Shown here: positions 62,684-64,000 of the stretch, piece after piece
Position numbering within the stretch: the stretch's first letter is position 1
Layout: every line of letters starts with the position of its first letter
Origin: Streptomyces sp. NBC_00464
GTDB taxonomy: Bacteria > Actinomycetota > Actinomycetes > Streptomycetales > Streptomycetaceae
NCBI RefSeq assembly: GCF_036013915.1
Contig: NZ_CP107899.1
Span: 6,538,001 to 6,602,000, forward strand
DNA length: 64,000 nucleotides
Direction of reading: 5' to 3'
Translations under genes and position numbers: made by a program
Notes under the pieces: generated by a model
Told to the model about the DNA's origin: nothing
The model's input: only the letters and a program-made list of their open reading frames with translations
Database searches by the model: none

Positions 62684-62696
62684 ACCCTTCCGTTCA

Positions 62697-62726
62697 CGTG
62701 CGAGGGGCCGCCGGGCCCCTCGCACG
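62697..62726. terminator. Convergent terminator after the Nudix gene
   Basis: CGTGCGAGGGGCC (62697-62709) and its complement (62714-62726), loop of four. Confidence 0.75.
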
Positions 62727-62741
62727 CGCGGCTGGGCGGGG

Positions 62742-63602
62742 TCAGGCGTACGGGTAGAACCCCGACCCCGTCTTCCGGCCGAGCCGGCCCGCGTCCACCA
62801 TGCGCTGGAGCAGCGGGGGAGCGGCGTACAGGGGCTCCTTGTACTCGGCGTACATCGAGTCGGCGACCGAGGCCACCGTGTCGAGCCCGATCAGGTCGGC
62901 GAGCTTGAGCGGGCCCATCGGGTGGGCGCAGCCCATCTCCATGCCGTTGTCGATGTCCTCGCGGCTGGCGATGCCCGACTCGAACATCCGGATCGCGGAG
63001 AGCAGATACGGGATCAGCAGCGCGTTGACCACGAAGCCGGAACGGTCCTGGGCGCGGATCGGGTGCTTGCCGAGTATGTCCTGGACCATGGCCTCGGCGC
63101 GCTTGACCGTCTCGTCCGACGTGGTCAGTGCCGGGATCAGTTCGACGAGCTTCTGCACCGGAGCCGGGTTGAAGAAGTGGATGCCGATGACCTGGTCCGG
63201 ACGGGAGGTCGCGACGGCCAGCTTCACCAGCGGGATCGAGGAGGTGTTGGAGGCGAGGATCGCGTCCTGCCGGGTCACCACCTGGTCCAGCACCTGGAAG
63301 ATCTCGGTCTTGACCTGCTCGTTCTCCACGACGGCCTCGATGACGAGGTCGCGGTCGGAGAACTCGCCGAGGTCGGTGGTGAAGCTGAGGCGGCCAAGGG
63401 TCTCGTCGCGCTCCTCCTCGGTGATCTTGCCGCGTTCGGCGGCCTTGGAGAGGGAGTTGTGGAGCCGGGTGCGGCCGATCTCCAGCGCCTCGCCGGTGGT
63501 CTCGGCCACCTTGACATCGAGGCCACTGCGGGCGCACACCTCCGCGATGCCTGCGCCCATCTGGCCACAGCCCACCACTCCGACGCGTGCAATGTCGGCC
63601 AT
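62742..63602 (-). CDS. 3-hydroxybutyryl-CoA dehydrogenase
   Basis: A 286-residue NAD(P)-dependent 3-hydroxyacyl-CoA dehydrogenase: cofactor motif GVVGCGQMGAGIAEV, EAVVENEQVKTEIF, the catalytic His in GIHFFNPAPVQKLVELIP, SGFVVNALLIPYLLSAIRM and the C-terminal RKTGSGFYPY. It interconverts acetoacetyl-CoA and 3-hydroxybutyryl-CoA in short-chain acyl-CoA or ethylmalonyl-CoA metabolism. ATG 63602 has GAGGTG upstream; GTG 63614, four codons earlier, is equally possible. Confidence 0.93.
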   Translation of the reverse strand: MADIARVGVVGCGQMGAGIAEVCARSGLDVKVAETTGEALEIGRTRLHNSLSKAAERGKITEEERDETLGRLSFTTDLGEFSDRDLVIEAVVENEQVKTEIFQVLDQVVTRQDAILASNTSSIPLVKLAVATSRPDQVIGIHFFNPAPVQKLVELIPALTTSDETVKRAEAMVQDILGKHPIRAQDRSGFVVNALLIPYLLSAIRMFESGIASREDIDNGMEMGCAHPMGPLKLADLIGLDTVASVADSMYAEYKEPLYAAPPLLQRMVDAGRLGRKTGSGFYPYA

Positions 63603-63825
63603 AGAGTCCGTCACCTCGTGCCTTTCGCTGATCTCCGTTCGGCGGCTTCCGTCTGATTCCGGGCTCCACCACGACCCCACGACGTTACTCCGCGTCTCAG
63701 GGCGACCGGCAAATGGGGGGCGACGTCGCGCTTGCCGGGGATCGCGGGCCGGGACGGGCATGCTCGGATTCACGCCCGGATTCCGGGGCTGCGGACGCGA
63801 GTGCAGGGACGGCAGGTGCGGCGAG

Positions 63826-64000
63826 ATGCGGCAAATGGGACGAAGGAACTTCGTGACGGGTGCGGCCGGGACGGTCGCGGGGGTGATGGGTTCGGTCGCG
63901 GCGGCCGGTGATGCCGCGGGGGTCCCGCGGGGCGGCGGCCGTCCGGCCCGGCCGGGCCGGACGCGCGACGTGCTCCGGCGCGAGCTGCGGGGCATGTGGG
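63826..64000 (+). CDS. Tat-exported family-10-like glycosyl hydrolase (3' end missing)
   Basis: The first 58 codons of a gene that runs off the window. The N-terminus has a twin-arginine signal (MGRRNFVTGAAGTVAGVMGS) and, after a Gly/Pro/Arg-rich stretch, ends in LRRELRGMW. That last segment is how the catalytic domain of the DUF187 / glycosyl-hydrolase-like 10 family begins (LRGMWI...DWP). Too little is present for a firm call. ATG 63835 is an alternative start directly at MGRRNF. It is divergent from the 3-hydroxybutyryl-CoA dehydrogenase gene. Confidence 0.6.
   Translation, partial: MRQMGRRNFVTGAAGTVAGVMGSVAAAGDAAGVPRGGGRPARPGRTRDVLRRELRGMW

Overview
The window is high-GC (about 70 percent or more), gene-dense DNA with the codon use, GTG starts, 4-base gene overlaps and gene families of a Streptomyces chromosome. 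The backbone order tatC - diacylglycerol kinase - helY at the left and DUF1844 - infC-rpmI-rplT - SPOUT methyltransferase - ohkA-like kinase - pheST - NsdA-like regulator at the right is, from memory, the order of the SCO1590s-1630s core region of S. coelicolor. The genes between are conserved metabolic and regulatory modules plus some more accessory ones. I found no prophage, insertion sequence, CRISPR array, tRNA or rRNA.

Left part (1-15.5 kb). TatC (5' end outside the window), a lipid kinase and a Ski2-like helicase are followed by a four-gene operon annotated by habit as urea amidolyase (two DUF1989 proteins, biotin carboxylase, allophanate hydrolase). The DUF1989 pair makes it much more likely a guanidine carboxylase / carboxyguanidine deiminase pathway. 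A perfect 20-bp palindrome lies in its promoter, next to a divergent TetR gene. A near copy lies before an APC permease about 4 kb away, which shares a transcript with an ADP-ribosylglycohydrolase. This looks like a two-operon guanidine regulon under one repressor.

Centre-left (15.5-25.3 kb). This is the most striking region: a Streptomyces counterpart of the Mycobacterium tuberculosis SigK/RskA regulon gathered in one place. It holds an MPT70/MPT83-like fasciclin lipoprotein, a membrane-anchored sulfite-oxidase-like molybdoenzyme, an overlapping five-gene operon (FAD oxidase, DUF1365, two cyclopropane-fatty-acid-synthase-like methyltransferases, DUF1295), and rskA-sigK. Three promoters share CCAATCC-N16-CGAA(T/C), including that of sigK itself. 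SigK keeps two cysteines 50 residues apart, the spacing of the redox disulfide pair known in the mycobacterial protein.

Middle (25.3-40 kb). PadR regulator with a drug-type ABC exporter; a small membrane pair divergent from a MerR regulator; an iron-box-controlled siderophore-interacting protein; a 5'-3' exonuclease-like protein; a glycine betaine/proline ABC system whose permease is fused to two tandem binding domains; an XRE-cupin regulator; a TDT exporter divergent from a LysR regulator; and a methyltransferase.

Right part (40-64 kb). A GlnA4-type ligase with aldehyde dehydrogenase and SDR, divergent from a gamma-glutamyl hydrolase, forms a probable ethanolamine route with an ATCCAAATC-N16-GATTTGGAT dyad between. 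Then come a DUF2510 protein, an alanine-racemase-fold enzyme, a proline-rich membrane protein paired with a mycosin-like protease, a class A beta-lactamase-like protein, SseB, aquaporin, and the translation cluster. The infC leader carries an intrinsic terminator, and infC appears to start at ATC. The window ends after a Nudix hydrolase and a 3-hydroxyacyl-CoA dehydrogenase, inside the start of a Tat-exported family-10-like glycosyl hydrolase.
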